NCBI GenBank assembly: GCA_019638515.1
Contig: JAHBTS010000001.1
Span: forward strand, 124,001-188,000
Direction of reading: 5' to 3'
Source: Chitinophagales bacterium
Lineage (GTDB): Bacteria > Bacteroidota > Bacteroidia > Chitinophagales > LD1
Length of the DNA stretch: 64,000 bases
The notes beneath the pieces are model-generated. The model had not been told where the DNA came from, did no database searches, and saw only the letters and a list, made by a program, of their open reading frames with translations. The position numbers were made by a program, and so were the translations under genes. Positions 8,541 through 17,497 of this stretch are shown here, one piece after another; position 1 is the first letter of the stretch; every line of letters starts with the position of its first letter.

Positions 8541-9307
8541 GGCAGATGACGAAACATGTTTTTAGTAGTTGCAATTGGGCGTTGTTTATAGTGCTTGCGA
8601 GCATGGCAACCAATGCTGTGCGGGCGCAAGAAGAAAAAACGCTTACACGCGAAGGCAATAATCTTTTTAAGAAAGAAAAATACGATGAAGCAGAAATAAG
8701 CTACCGAAAAGCATTGGAGCAAAAGAAGAATATGCCCGAAGCTACTTTCAATTTAGGCGATGCCGTATATCAGCAAAAGCGTTTCGATGAGGCCGCCAAG
8801 CAGTTCGAGCAAAGTATTCAAACCAATGCAGATAAAAGCGTGAAGGCAAAGGCGTATCACAACCTTGGCAACACTTACCTTTCGCAGCAGAAGTATAAAG
8901 AAGCTGCCGATGCTTTCAAATCTTCGCTAAAATTAAATCCAAAAGATAACGATACGCGCTACAATTTGGCTTATGCAAATGCAAAGTTGCAGCAGCAACA
9001 ACAGCAGCAACAAAACCAGGATAACGATAAAGACAAACAGCAGAATAAAGACCAAAAAGATAATCAGCAAAACCAACAGAATAAGCAAGATAACAAGAAC
9101 GACCAGCAGCAGAATAAGGATCAAGATAAGCAGCAACAAGCAGATAATAATCAGCAAGAGCAGAAGCAAAATACTCAACCCAAATTAAGTAAAGAGGAGG
9201 CCGAAAAGTTATTGCAAGCACTGCAACACGAAGAGCAAAAGGCCAATCAAAAAATGCAGAAAGCCAATGCCACTCCGGCAAAAGTAAAGGTTGAAAAAGA
9301 CTGGTAG
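8537..9307 (+). CDS. batC: BatC-like TPR protein with Gln/Asn-rich tail
   Basis: A signal peptide ends near VRAQEEK. Three to four TPR units follow (for example EGNNLFKKEKYDEAEISYRK and AKAYHNLGNTYLSQQKYKEAA), then an extremely Gln/Asn/Asp/Lys-rich tract encoded at 8990-9180 and a short charged tail. BatC proteins are TPR proteins made with BatA and BatB. Possible starts in the same frame are ATG 8522 (19 bp overlap), GTG 8537 (4 bp GTGA overlap, matching the style of this operon) and ATG 8546. I chose 8537. BatD and BatE do not follow; the operon ends 4 bp from convergent purA. Confidence 0.82.
   Translation: MRQMTKHVFSSCNWALFIVLASMATNAVRAQEEKTLTREGNNLFKKEKYDEAEISYRKALEQKKNMPEATFNLGDAVYQQKRFDEAAKQFEQSIQTNADKSVKAKAYHNLGNTYLSQQKYKEAADAFKSSLKLNPKDNDTRYNLAYANAKLQQQQQQQQNQDNDKDKQQNKDQKDNQQNQQNKQDNKNDQQQNKDQDKQQQADNNQQEQKQNTQPKLSKEEAEKLLQALQHEEQKANQKMQKANATPAKVKVEKDW
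8990..9180 (+). repeat. CAG/CAA-rich low-complexity tract inside batC
   Basis: About 64 codons are almost entirely Gln, Asn, Asp and Lys, beginning with eight consecutive Gln codons of mixed CAG and CAA. The mix of synonymous codons argues for selection on the amino acids rather than simple slippage of one triplet. It forms a probable disordered linker. Confidence 0.9.
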
Positions 9308-9311
9308 CGCA

Positions 9312-10583
<1,272 letters not shown>

Positions 10584-10680
10584 TTACTGTATGTTTTAAG
10601 TTGCCGATTACAAGTAGTGCACGAAATAATTGTGAAGTAATTTTGCACTAAAACCAATAAGCGGTAACTCATAATTTAAA

Positions 10681-10715
10681 TAAAAACAGCGCAGCAATTA
10701 TCCACCACTGCGCTG
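10681..10715 (-). terminator. Rho-independent terminator after the STAS gene
   Basis: A perfect 8-bp stem (10687-10694 with 10708-10715, CAGCGCAG against CTGCGCTG) has a 13-nt loop. Read on the minus strand it is followed by TTTTTATTT. It lies 21 bp past the STAS gene stop and upstream of purA on the same strand, so it separates the two units. Confidence 0.75.
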
Positions 10716-10736
10716 AAAAAGTTGCGAATATAATTT

Positions 10737-11081
10737 TTAAGCGCTTTTAAGAAAATCCATACCCGCCTCTTCGCTAGAGTGGATGTTGAAAATATCTTTT
10801 AGCTTGGTCATTACTAATAGTTTGTTCATTTGCTCCGGCACATTGGTAATGGTTAGTTCACCTCCGGCATTGCGCGTTTTGGTAAGTGCAGTAAGTAGCA
10901 TTCCCAATCCGGTAGAGTTTATGAATTTTAACTCGGCTAGGTTAAACAGCACCTTGTTGTTTCCGGCTTCTAAACTGCCTTTTAGCTTCTCCATTACTGG
11001 CGCATTGGCGTGCTCACCCAATAAATTTCCGTTGAGGTAAAATACCAACACTCCTTCTTTTTGTTCTGTTTTTATTTCCAT
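10737..11081 (-). CDS. STAS-domain anti-sigma factor antagonist-like protein
   Basis: This 114-residue single STAS domain has the typical core VLFNLAELKFINSTGLGMLL, in which the conserved Ser (IN-S-TGLG) is the site phosphorylated in SpoIIAA/RsbV relatives. Such proteins switch partner anti-sigma factors or act as scaffolds. The longest frame begins 18 codons earlier, but the MEIKTEQKEG start is chosen because the upstream residues are not STAS-like. No anti-sigma kinase is adjacent, so the partner is unknown. A good terminator follows. Confidence 0.85.
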   Translation of the reverse strand: MEIKTEQKEGVLVFYLNGNLLGEHANAPVMEKLKGSLEAGNNKVLFNLAELKFINSTGLGMLLTALTKTRNAGGELTITNVPEQMNKLLVMTKLKDIFNIHSSEEAGMDFLKSA

Positions 11082-11398
11082 AATCTGTTTGCAGTAAGTA
11101 TTAAATTTTAGCGCAATGAAAGTAGTGAAATACAACTTATGTGCAAGTAGAAGAAATTAACATAGTTGAAGTAAAATTTGAGCCGCCAACAATTGGAGTT
11201 ATGCAAGTACAAAAACACCAATATCCAACGAATTTATTAGGCTAAAACAGAAAGTGTACAAGGTATGGTTTTTATATATTGTAAACGCAGGTATGCGCTA
11301 AAGTATTGGCAACTGTTTAAAAGGTTTGTGCGTAAAGAATGAAGGCTAATAAGCAAAACACCAAAGAAAAATATACATTCGCCCATCATTTTATTTCA
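11082..11398. other. Divergent intergenic region of 317 bp without a gene
   Basis: This AT-rich stretch separates the STAS gene and lpxA, which are read away from each other, so it must hold both promoters. On the minus strand a TTG and an imperfect -7 box (TACTTTCA) with about 19 bp between them lie roughly 15-45 bp upstream of the STAS start. On the plus strand no exact TAnnTTTG is evident. No tRNA, hairpin of note or repeat was found. A 20-codon in-frame extension of lpxA (ATG at 11339) lies inside it but is not like LpxA. Confidence 0.45.
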
Positions 11399-12193
11399 AT
11401 GAATCAACCTCTTTCTTTTATTCATCCGCAGGCAGAGTTGGCTGATAATGTGGTAGTAGAACCTTTTGTAACCATCTCAAAAGATGTGGTAATTGGCGAA
11501 GGAACCTGGATAGGTTCGCATGTAACCATTATGGAGGGGGCACGTATTGGCAAAAACTGTAAAATTTTTCCGGGCGCTGTTATTTCTGCGGTGCCGCAAG
11601 ATTTAAAATTTAAGGGTGAAAAAAGTGAAGTGCACATTGGCAACAATGTAATGATTCGCGAGTTTGTAACCATCAATAGAGGTACCGAAGCTACTCGCGT
11701 TACGCAAATTGGCGACAATTCTTTGCTCATGGCTTATGTGCATGTGGCTCACGATTGTAAAATAGGCAACAACTGTGTGTTGGCAAACAATGTGAACCTG
11801 GCAGGGCACGTAGAAATTCACGACTATGCAATTTTGGGAGGAAACGTAAGTATTCAGCAATTTTTAAAAATAGGTAGGCATAGTATTCTTTCCGGAGGCA
11901 CGCTAATGAATAAAGATGTGCCACCATTTGTACGTGCTGCCCGCCATCCCACTTGCTATGCAGGTGTAAACTCCATTGGCTTGCGAAGAAGAGGTTTTTC
12001 ATCCGATACCATCAACCACATTCTTGATATTTACAGAATATTGTTTGTGCGTGGGTACAACACTACCAATGCACTAAAAATTATTGAAGCTGAAATTCCA
12101 GCCAGTCCTGAAAAGGATGAAATAGTGGCTTTTGTGCGCGATAGTGTACGCGGCATAATGAAAGGGTTTAACAGCACTACCAATGACGATTAA
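11399..12193 (+). CDS. lpxA: Acyl-ACP--UDP-N-acetylglucosamine O-acyltransferase
   Basis: LpxA makes the first committed step of lipid A synthesis. The 264-residue protein is a run of left-handed beta-helix hexapeptides (IGEGTWIGS, IGKNCKIFPGAV, and later units) followed by a C-terminal helical part (about 195-264). The catalytic His is in VHVAHDCKIG, at about residue 118. The inner ATG at 11399 gives the family length (262 in E. coli) and is preferred over ATG 11339. It is not beside lpxC/fabZ or lpxD here; instead it overlaps an ABC ATPase gene by 11 bp. Confidence 0.93.
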   Translation: MNQPLSFIHPQAELADNVVVEPFVTISKDVVIGEGTWIGSHVTIMEGARIGKNCKIFPGAVISAVPQDLKFKGEKSEVHIGNNVMIREFVTINRGTEATRVTQIGDNSLLMAYVHVAHDCKIGNNCVLANNVNLAGHVEIHDYAILGGNVSIQQFLKIGRHSILSGGTLMNKDVPPFVRAARHPTCYAGVNSIGLRRRGFSSDTINHILDIYRILFVRGYNTTNALKIIEAEIPASPEKDEIVAFVRDSVRGIMKGFNSTTNDD

Positions 12194-12785
12194 AGGTGAA
12201 AACATAGGTAAGCGGTTTGAAGAGCAATGGATTTTCAGAAACATATCGTTTGAATTTAAACATGGCGGTATATATGCCGTTACGGGTAAAAACGGCAGCG
12301 GAAAATCTACCTTGCTTAAAACCATTGCAGGTTTTTTAACCCCAAACGAAGGCTCTATAAAATATATGCTTGAACAAGCAGAAGTGGCACCGGAAAATGC
12401 CGTTGCCCACCTGAGTTTTACTGCGCCTTATATGGATTTGATAGATGAATTAACCGTGCGTGAAATGGTGTATTTTCATGCATCGGTGCGCAAGTTAGTG
12501 CTAGAGCCCGCTGCGCTTATAGAGGCAATAAGAATTACAGACTCGGCAGCAATACGAAACTTATCGTCCGGCATGCGGCAGCGCTTAAAATTAGCACTGG
12601 CTATTTTTACCGATAGTGCCGCGCTTTTTTTAGATGAACCTACGGCTAATTTTGATGCTGAGTGGGAACGGTGGTATGTAGAAACCCTTGCTGCAAATCA
12701 TAAAAACCGCTTAGTGGTAATTGCTTCGAACCATCCAATGGAATACGAGAGTTTAGCACAGCAAGTGCTTAGTATGAATGCTTAG
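12183..12785 (+). CDS. ABC transporter ATP-binding protein (CcmA-like size)
   Basis: The 200-residue ATPase has Walker A TGKNGSGKST (residues 34-43), signature LSSGMRQR, and Walker B ALFLDEPTANFD. It is short and resembles simple export ATPases such as CcmA or gliding/ABC-2-type subunits. No permease is next to it: the gene overlaps lpxA upstream and meets a convergent gene 12 bp downstream. Translation is probably coupled to lpxA. Substrate cannot be read from the sequence; a lipid or envelope role is only suggested by the neighbour. Confidence 0.88.
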   Translation: MTIKGENIGKRFEEQWIFRNISFEFKHGGIYAVTGKNGSGKSTLLKTIAGFLTPNEGSIKYMLEQAEVAPENAVAHLSFTAPYMDLIDELTVREMVYFHASVRKLVLEPAALIEAIRITDSAAIRNLSSGMRQRLKLALAIFTDSAALFLDEPTANFDAEWERWYVETLAANHKNRLVVIASNHPMEYESLAQQVLSMNA

Positions 12786-12797
12786 AAAAACAGTAGT

Positions 12798-13793
12798 TTA
12801 TTCTGTTCCCGTTTCGGGATGAAAATGCCCAAACATGGGTTTGGGTTTGGTGCGCCAAAGTTTTTCTTCTTCTTCCATTTCGAGTTTTTCTTCTTCAGAT
12901 AGCGGTAGCTCAACTGCTTGGTTTAAAATTGGCTGACCGGCTTCTATCCAGCAGGTGTACCAAATATCGGCTACAGATTTTATGGCATCGCGCATTCTGC
13001 GTTCTACCATGCCCATCATGCGGTCGCTGTATGCTTTGCTAAATTCTTTGGAGTACACGCGCATCATGCTCATGCCGCGGCTTTCGTAGGTGTACTTTAC
13101 ATCATCGGGAAAGGAAGTGCTAAGTTCTTTTTCTATTCCAAAAACAGTATCTAATGCAGCGTGGCTCTGTAGAATAATTTTCCATGTGTAGTCAAGAGGT
13201 TTATCTACATAATCGGCTTTGCCAATAAAGTAATCGTAGTCTTCGCCAAATAGTTCCGGAATTCTACTTTCCCAAAAGCCATGAATGCCAACTTGATTGG
13301 TGAGTTGGCCGTTGTAATTCTCGGTGGTGTGGAGTGGCACGCTGGCATCGGCAACATAGTGCCCCAATTCGGTGCTTAGTTTTAAAATACGGTTTTTGTC
13401 TTTGGCTTTAAATGCATCGGTAAGGCGATACATCATTACTTGTATATGCCAGGGAACAATGCCGTAAGCTTGCAAGGTGTCTTCAGAATATCGTGCCACG
13501 GCATCTTTCCATCTGCGTGGAAAACTATCGCATGGGTATTGGCAATAGTGGTCTAAATCTATGTAGTGGCGCGGGGCTTCACCGGGTATGGCATATCTTC
13601 TTTTATCGGGATCAACGGCATGCACGGTAATGTATTCGATATTGGTTTTGTAAAAATCTATCATGCCCGGAGGTAGTAGAAATACGGCAATTCTATTGAT
13701 GCGCTGATGCCCCCAAAAGCCCCATGCATGCGAATGGAGGTAAGCAAAAAATAGTAGGGCGCAGCATAAAAATTTAATTGGCCGTATGCTCAT
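12798..13793 (-). CDS. Secreted zinc-dependent phospholipase C / S1-P1 nuclease-like protein
   Basis: A signal peptide ends at about residue 23 and the mature chain begins with the WGFWGHQRINRIA region. In this fold the N-terminal Trp and an early His bind the zinc cluster. HYIDLDHY and LGHYVADASVPLHTTENYNG supply further His/Asp ligands, and a HGFWES segment follows. These features define the PLC/P1-nuclease superfamily. Whether it cuts phospholipid, nucleic acid or something else is not decided by sequence. The acidic tail is rich in Glu. It lies 23 bp downstream of the ALDH gene on the same strand. Confidence 0.8.
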   Translation of the reverse strand: MSIRPIKFLCCALLFFAYLHSHAWGFWGHQRINRIAVFLLPPGMIDFYKTNIEYITVHAVDPDKRRYAIPGEAPRHYIDLDHYCQYPCDSFPRRWKDAVARYSEDTLQAYGIVPWHIQVMMYRLTDAFKAKDKNRILKLSTELGHYVADASVPLHTTENYNGQLTNQVGIHGFWESRIPELFGEDYDYFIGKADYVDKPLDYTWKIILQSHAALDTVFGIEKELSTSFPDDVKYTYESRGMSMMRVYSKEFSKAYSDRMMGMVERRMRDAIKSVADIWYTCWIEAGQPILNQAVELPLSEEEKLEMEEEEKLWRTKPKPMFGHFHPETGTE

Positions 13794-13816
13794 TACATAA
13801 AAGTAATAGGTGAATT

Positions 13817-15343
13817 TTATAAGTCGAATTTAATTCCTTGTGCCAGCGGCAGCTGTGTGCCGTAATTGATGGTGTTGGTTTGCCTGCGCATGTAGTTTTT
13901 CCAAGCATCGCTGCCACTTTCGCGACCACCACCTGTTTCTTTTTCACCTCCAAATGCTCCTCCAATTTCTGCTCCACTGGTGCCTATGTTTACATTGGCA
14001 ATACCACAATCGCTTCCTGCTGCAGAAAGAAATTGCTCGGCTTCGCGCAGGTTTAAGGTCATAATAGAAGAAGAAAGTCCTTGCACTACTTCATTGTTTA
14101 TTTCAATAGCTTCTTCTATGGTATCGTAGCTCATGATGTATAGAATTGGTGCAAAGGTTTCGTGTTGCACTATCTTCATTTTGCGGTTGGCTTCAATAAT
14201 GCAAGGCTGAACGTAGCAGCCGCTTTCAAAGCCTTTTCCTTTTAGGGTGCCGCCTTCTACCAGTATTTTGCCGCCTTCTTTTTTGGCTTGGGTAATGGCT
14301 TTTTCGTATTGTTTTACGGCATCTTTATCTATGAGCGGTCCTACGTGATTCTTTTCATCTAGTGGGTTTCCTATTTTGAGTTGGGTGTATGCTTTTTTCA
14401 AGCGTTTTTTTAGCTCTTCGTATTGGCTTTTGTGAATAATAAGCCTGCGAGTGGTGGTGCAGCGCTGCCCTGCAGTGCCAACTGCGCCAAACACAATGGA
14501 TGGAATGGCAATGTTGAGATCTGCATGTTGCGATATAATAATGGCGTTGTTGCCTCCTAACTCTAATAGCGATTTGCCCAGCCTTTCGGCTACTGCTTGT
14601 GCTACTGCTTTTCCCATGCGGGTGGATCCGGTAGCGCTTACCAGTGCAATGCGTTTATCTGCACTGAGTTTAGCGCCAATATCTGCACCTCCAATAATGA
14701 GTCCGCTTAATCCTTCGGGTAGGTTATTTTGCTTAAAAACATCGGCTACAATTTTTTGACATGCAACTGCGCAGAGTGGTGTTTTTTCACTTGGTTTCCA
14801 TACGCAGGCATTGCCGCAAGCCCATGCCAGCATGGTATTCCAGCTCCAAACGGCTACGGGAAAATTGAATGCGCTGATGATGCCTACAACTCCCAATGGA
14901 TGCCATTGTTCATACATACGGTGGTTGGGGCGCTCGCTGTGCATGGTAAGTCCGTGCAACTGGCGCGAAAGTCCAACAGCAAAATCGCAGATGTCAATCA
15001 TTTCTTGTACTTCGCCTAAGCCTTCCTGTAGGCTTTTACCCATTTCGTAACTTACTAAACTGCCAAGGGCTTGCTTTTTTTGGCGGAGTGCTTCTCCAAT
15101 TTGGCGAATAATTTCTCCGCGTTTAGGGGCGGGTGTTTGTTGCCATATTTTTTGTGCTTGCACGGCAGCTTTTACAACCGTTTCGTAATCGCTGGAAGTT
15201 GCAGTGGCAACATGTGCAATAAGGCTGCCGTTTGCCGGAGAGTAAGAAGCAATGGAAGTTCCTTTTGGTTTTAGCCAATTGGCTCCGGTAGAAGCGCCAG
15301 CATTATTTTCGGTAATAGAAAGTTCGTTTAAAAATGGTTGCAT
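13817..15343 (-). CDS. ALDH7-family aldehyde dehydrogenase (probable L-piperideine-6-carboxylate/alpha-aminoadipic semialdehyde dehydrogenase)
   Basis: The 508-residue protein shows the ALDH NAD site (STRMGK region), catalytic Glu in [11 protein letters not shown], and the catalytic Cys in [10 protein letters not shown], a sequence characteristic of ALDH7 (antiquitin). Family knowledge links this type to oxidation of alpha-aminoadipic semialdehyde in lysine breakdown. No other lysine-catabolic gene is adjacent, so pathway assignment is inference. It lies between the 5'-nucleotidase-like gene (15 bp upstream) and the phospholipase-like gene. Confidence 0.88.
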   Translation of the reverse strand: MQPFLNELSITENNAGASTGANWLKPKGTSIASYSPANGSLIAHVATATSSDYETVVKAAVQAQKIWQQTPAPKRGEIIRQIGEALRQKKQALGSLVSYEMGKSLQEGLGEVQEMIDICDFAVGLSRQLHGLTMHSERPNHRMYEQWHPLGVVGIISAFNFPVAVWSWNTMLAWACGNACVWKPSEKTPLCAVACQKIVADVFKQNNLPEGLSGLIIGGADIGAKLSADKRIALVSATGSTRMGKAVAQAVAERLGKSLLELGGNNAIIISQHADLNIAIPSIVFGAVGTAGQRCTTTRRLIIHKSQYEELKKRLKKAYTQLKIGNPLDEKNHVGPLIDKDAVKQYEKAITQAKKEGGKILVEGGTLKGKGFESGCYVQPCIIEANRKMKIVQHETFAPILYIMSYDTIEEAIEINNEVVQGLSSSIMTLNLREAEQFLSAAGSDCGIANVNIGTSGAEIGGAFGGEKETGGGRESGSDAWKNYMRRQTNTINYGTQLPLAQGIKFDL

Positions 15344-15358
15344 AGTATGTTGTTTAAA

Positions 15359-16108
15359 TTAGTTTTCAATTCGTTTGTCGAGATAGGCTTTTAGTTGTTT
15401 GCCTTGTGCATTCATTTCTGTGAACTCATCAATAAATGCTTGGCGAATGGTTTTGCCGGAATCTATATATGGTTTCCCTTTTATCATTTCGAGCTTATCG
15501 CCACCATCGGCAAGATAATCAGAAACTGCCAACCAATACATTTTATCGGCATCTAATGCTTTGCCGTTGATGGTTACATTCTCTGCACTATTATTACTAA
15601 TAGTAAACCTCGCTCCGCTAATGGGCCAACCTCCGGCATGGGCAATGGAGTTGAAAAGAAGTTGAAGGTCTTTACCGCTTAATTCCATTAGCACCAGCCT
15701 GTTTTCGAATGGCATAAGTTCATATATTTTACCAAGTGTAACCGGTCCGGGAGCTAATTGCGATAAGCGTATGCCGCCTTGGTTTAAAATCGCCACATCT
15801 GCTTTTTTACCGCAGCATTTACTTGCTTGTTGCAGAAGTGCATCTGCCAATACATTGCCCAAAGTGCTTTCTGGCTGCTTTTTGGTGAGCATATTGTTAT
15901 TGGTAACTATTACAGCATTCATGGTGGCTTGCAACGAATCTTTATAGGGCTTAATCATAGATTCTATTTTTGCATCGGCAACACTGTTGCTATCAATATT
16001 TTTGCGTTGGTAACTGTATTGAACCGGAGTGAGTTGCTGCGCACACGATACAGTGAACAGTAAAAACAGTAGTGCAATATTTCTTGTAAAATGTAACATA
16101 GAAAGCAA
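15359..16108 (-). CDS. 5'-nucleotidase C-terminal-domain lipoprotein (half-UshA)
   Basis: The 249-residue protein matches only the C-terminal substrate-binding domain of UshA-type 5'-nucleotidases: STLGNVLADAL, the NQGGIR motif, PFENRLVLMELSGKDL, and ending with SDYLADGGD. A hydrophobic leader with Cys (FTVSC) near residue 23 suggests a lipoprotein. In many Bacteroidota the metallophosphatase half is encoded by an adjacent separate gene; here the neighbours are an ALDH and an MFS gene, so the catalytic metal half is not beside it. No frameshifted remnant of it was seen. It may bind nucleotides without hydrolysing them or act with a distant partner. Confidence 0.85.
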   Translation of the reverse strand: MLSMLHFTRNIALLFLLFTVSCAQQLTPVQYSYQRKNIDSNSVADAKIESMIKPYKDSLQATMNAVIVTNNNMLTKKQPESTLGNVLADALLQQASKCCGKKADVAILNQGGIRLSQLAPGPVTLGKIYELMPFENRLVLMELSGKDLQLLFNSIAHAGGWPISGARFTISNNSAENVTINGKALDADKMYWLAVSDYLADGGDKLEMIKGKPYIDSGKTIRQAFIDEFTEMNAQGKQLKAYLDKRIEN

Positions 16109-16200
16109 TTCTATCTGCGAATGAAATAATTTGGGGTGAAGTGAAAATTATTTGTTGTGAATATGATAAGTTTTGGCAGGTATTTTTAACATGCCGGGTA

Positions 16201-17466
16201 TTATTTTGCAGTTAGCTTTTTGTAATCTATCAATAGCATAGAAGCTGCTAAAAAGCAAATGGCTGCCAATGCAAAAATGGGTAGCAATATAGTTGCAGGT
16301 GTATGAAAGAAAGGCAGTGCAAATATGCCTATGAGCCATAAGCGAAACAGTACATTCAATACAAAGAATACACTGCCGGCTCTGCCAATTACATTGTTTG
16401 GAATATGGTGAAAAATATAGGTAATACGCTGAATGCGCACTCCTGCATTGCAGAATCCGATTACAAAATTTGCGGTATAAAAAAGTACGCTGCTGGCGGT
16501 GGCACACATAAATATGTACATAGTACCTGCCAAAATATTCATAGCAATCATACTGCTAATGCTGTGCTCTTCTTTAAACATGCGTGCGGTGAAAATTCCG
16601 GCAAGCAGCGCGCCAATGGAGAAGGTCATATCTGAAATAGCAAACACATTGCCACCTTGCCGTAAATGCAACTTTACAAACATGGGCGAGAGTTGTGTGC
16701 CAAAAATTATGATAGTTAAAAAGAGAAGTAGGGTTACCACTCCGAATTTTAACATGAGCGGATGCTGCCACAAGTAAGTAAAGCCTGTTTTTAACCGTTC
16801 TTGCAGCGGTGCAGTATCAGTTTCTTTAGCTACCAGCGGTAGCGATTTTATATTAAAAATAATGGCATAGGCAATAAGGTATGTGGCGGCATTCAGTGCA
16901 AATATTTTCCATATTGCTACGGGAGGAAACTGAAACCCTTGCAGAAAAGAATGGCCCCATACACTAAAGCCGGAGCCATCTATTCCTTGCAGCAAAACAG
17001 CCGCCAAACCTCCGGCAGTAGTAAAAGAAATTTGCCCCTGTATTTCTAATAGCGAAATAACACGTGCATAATCTTCTTTGGGTGTAATTTCTTGGGCAAA
17101 AGCATATAGGTTTGGAAAGTGAAGGTTGTAAATAAATGCAGTAGCAGCAAAGGGAATAGCTACTAACCACCATGCTGTTTCGCCATTTAAAAAGCCGTAT
17201 GCCGCTATGCTGCCGAGTATGAGTAGTCCGGCAATATTCATGGCGAGGAAAATATTCTTTCGGTTATAGCGATCTATTAAAGTGCCGGAATATACGCCCC
17301 AAAAAAGCGATATAAAGGTTACGGCAAAATAGATGTTGCCAAAAAGCCCTTCTCGGTTAATTATGCCTGTAAAATACCACGGCACCGATAGCATGGTAAT
17401 ACCTTGGCTAATGCCTGAAATGGCATTTGCGATAAGCAACAGTAGAACTGCTTTAGAATTTTTCAC
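16201..17466 (-). CDS. MFS transporter
   Basis: About 12 hydrophobic helices span the 421 residues, with an MFS-like loop after helix 2 (SGTLIDRYNRKNIF, the GxxxDRxxRR-type motif) and a central cytoplasmic loop near residue 215. This resembles drug or small-molecule exporters of the MFS_3/EntS type. Substrate is unknown. The gene is 31 bp downstream of the TssF-like gene on the same strand, so it may be co-transcribed with it. Confidence 0.87.
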   Translation of the reverse strand: MKNSKAVLLLLIANAISGISQGITMLSVPWYFTGIINREGLFGNIYFAVTFISLFWGVYSGTLIDRYNRKNIFLAMNIAGLLILGSIAAYGFLNGETAWWLVAIPFAATAFIYNLHFPNLYAFAQEITPKEDYARVISLLEIQGQISFTTAGGLAAVLLQGIDGSGFSVWGHSFLQGFQFPPVAIWKIFALNAATYLIAYAIIFNIKSLPLVAKETDTAPLQERLKTGFTYLWQHPLMLKFGVVTLLLFLTIIIFGTQLSPMFVKLHLRQGGNVFAISDMTFSIGALLAGIFTARMFKEEHSISSMIAMNILAGTMYIFMCATASSVLFYTANFVIGFCNAGVRIQRITYIFHHIPNNVIGRAGSVFFVLNVLFRLWLIGIFALPFFHTPATILLPIFALAAICFLAASMLLIDYKKLTAK

Positions 17467-17497
17467 CGTAGTAGAAGTGTGAGCAGATAATATGTTT

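Noticed and set aside
8933..9178. Leu/Ile-rich minus-strand frame resembling membrane helices
   Set aside because: It is the antisense image of the Gln/Asn/Lys/Asp-rich tract of batC, where reverse reading of such codons automatically gives Leu, Ile and Val.
15359..16108. Frameshifted UshA (lost N-terminal half as pseudogene)
   Set aside because: The protein starts with its own signal peptide and lipidation Cys, and no metallophosphatase motif is seen in any frame of the flanks.
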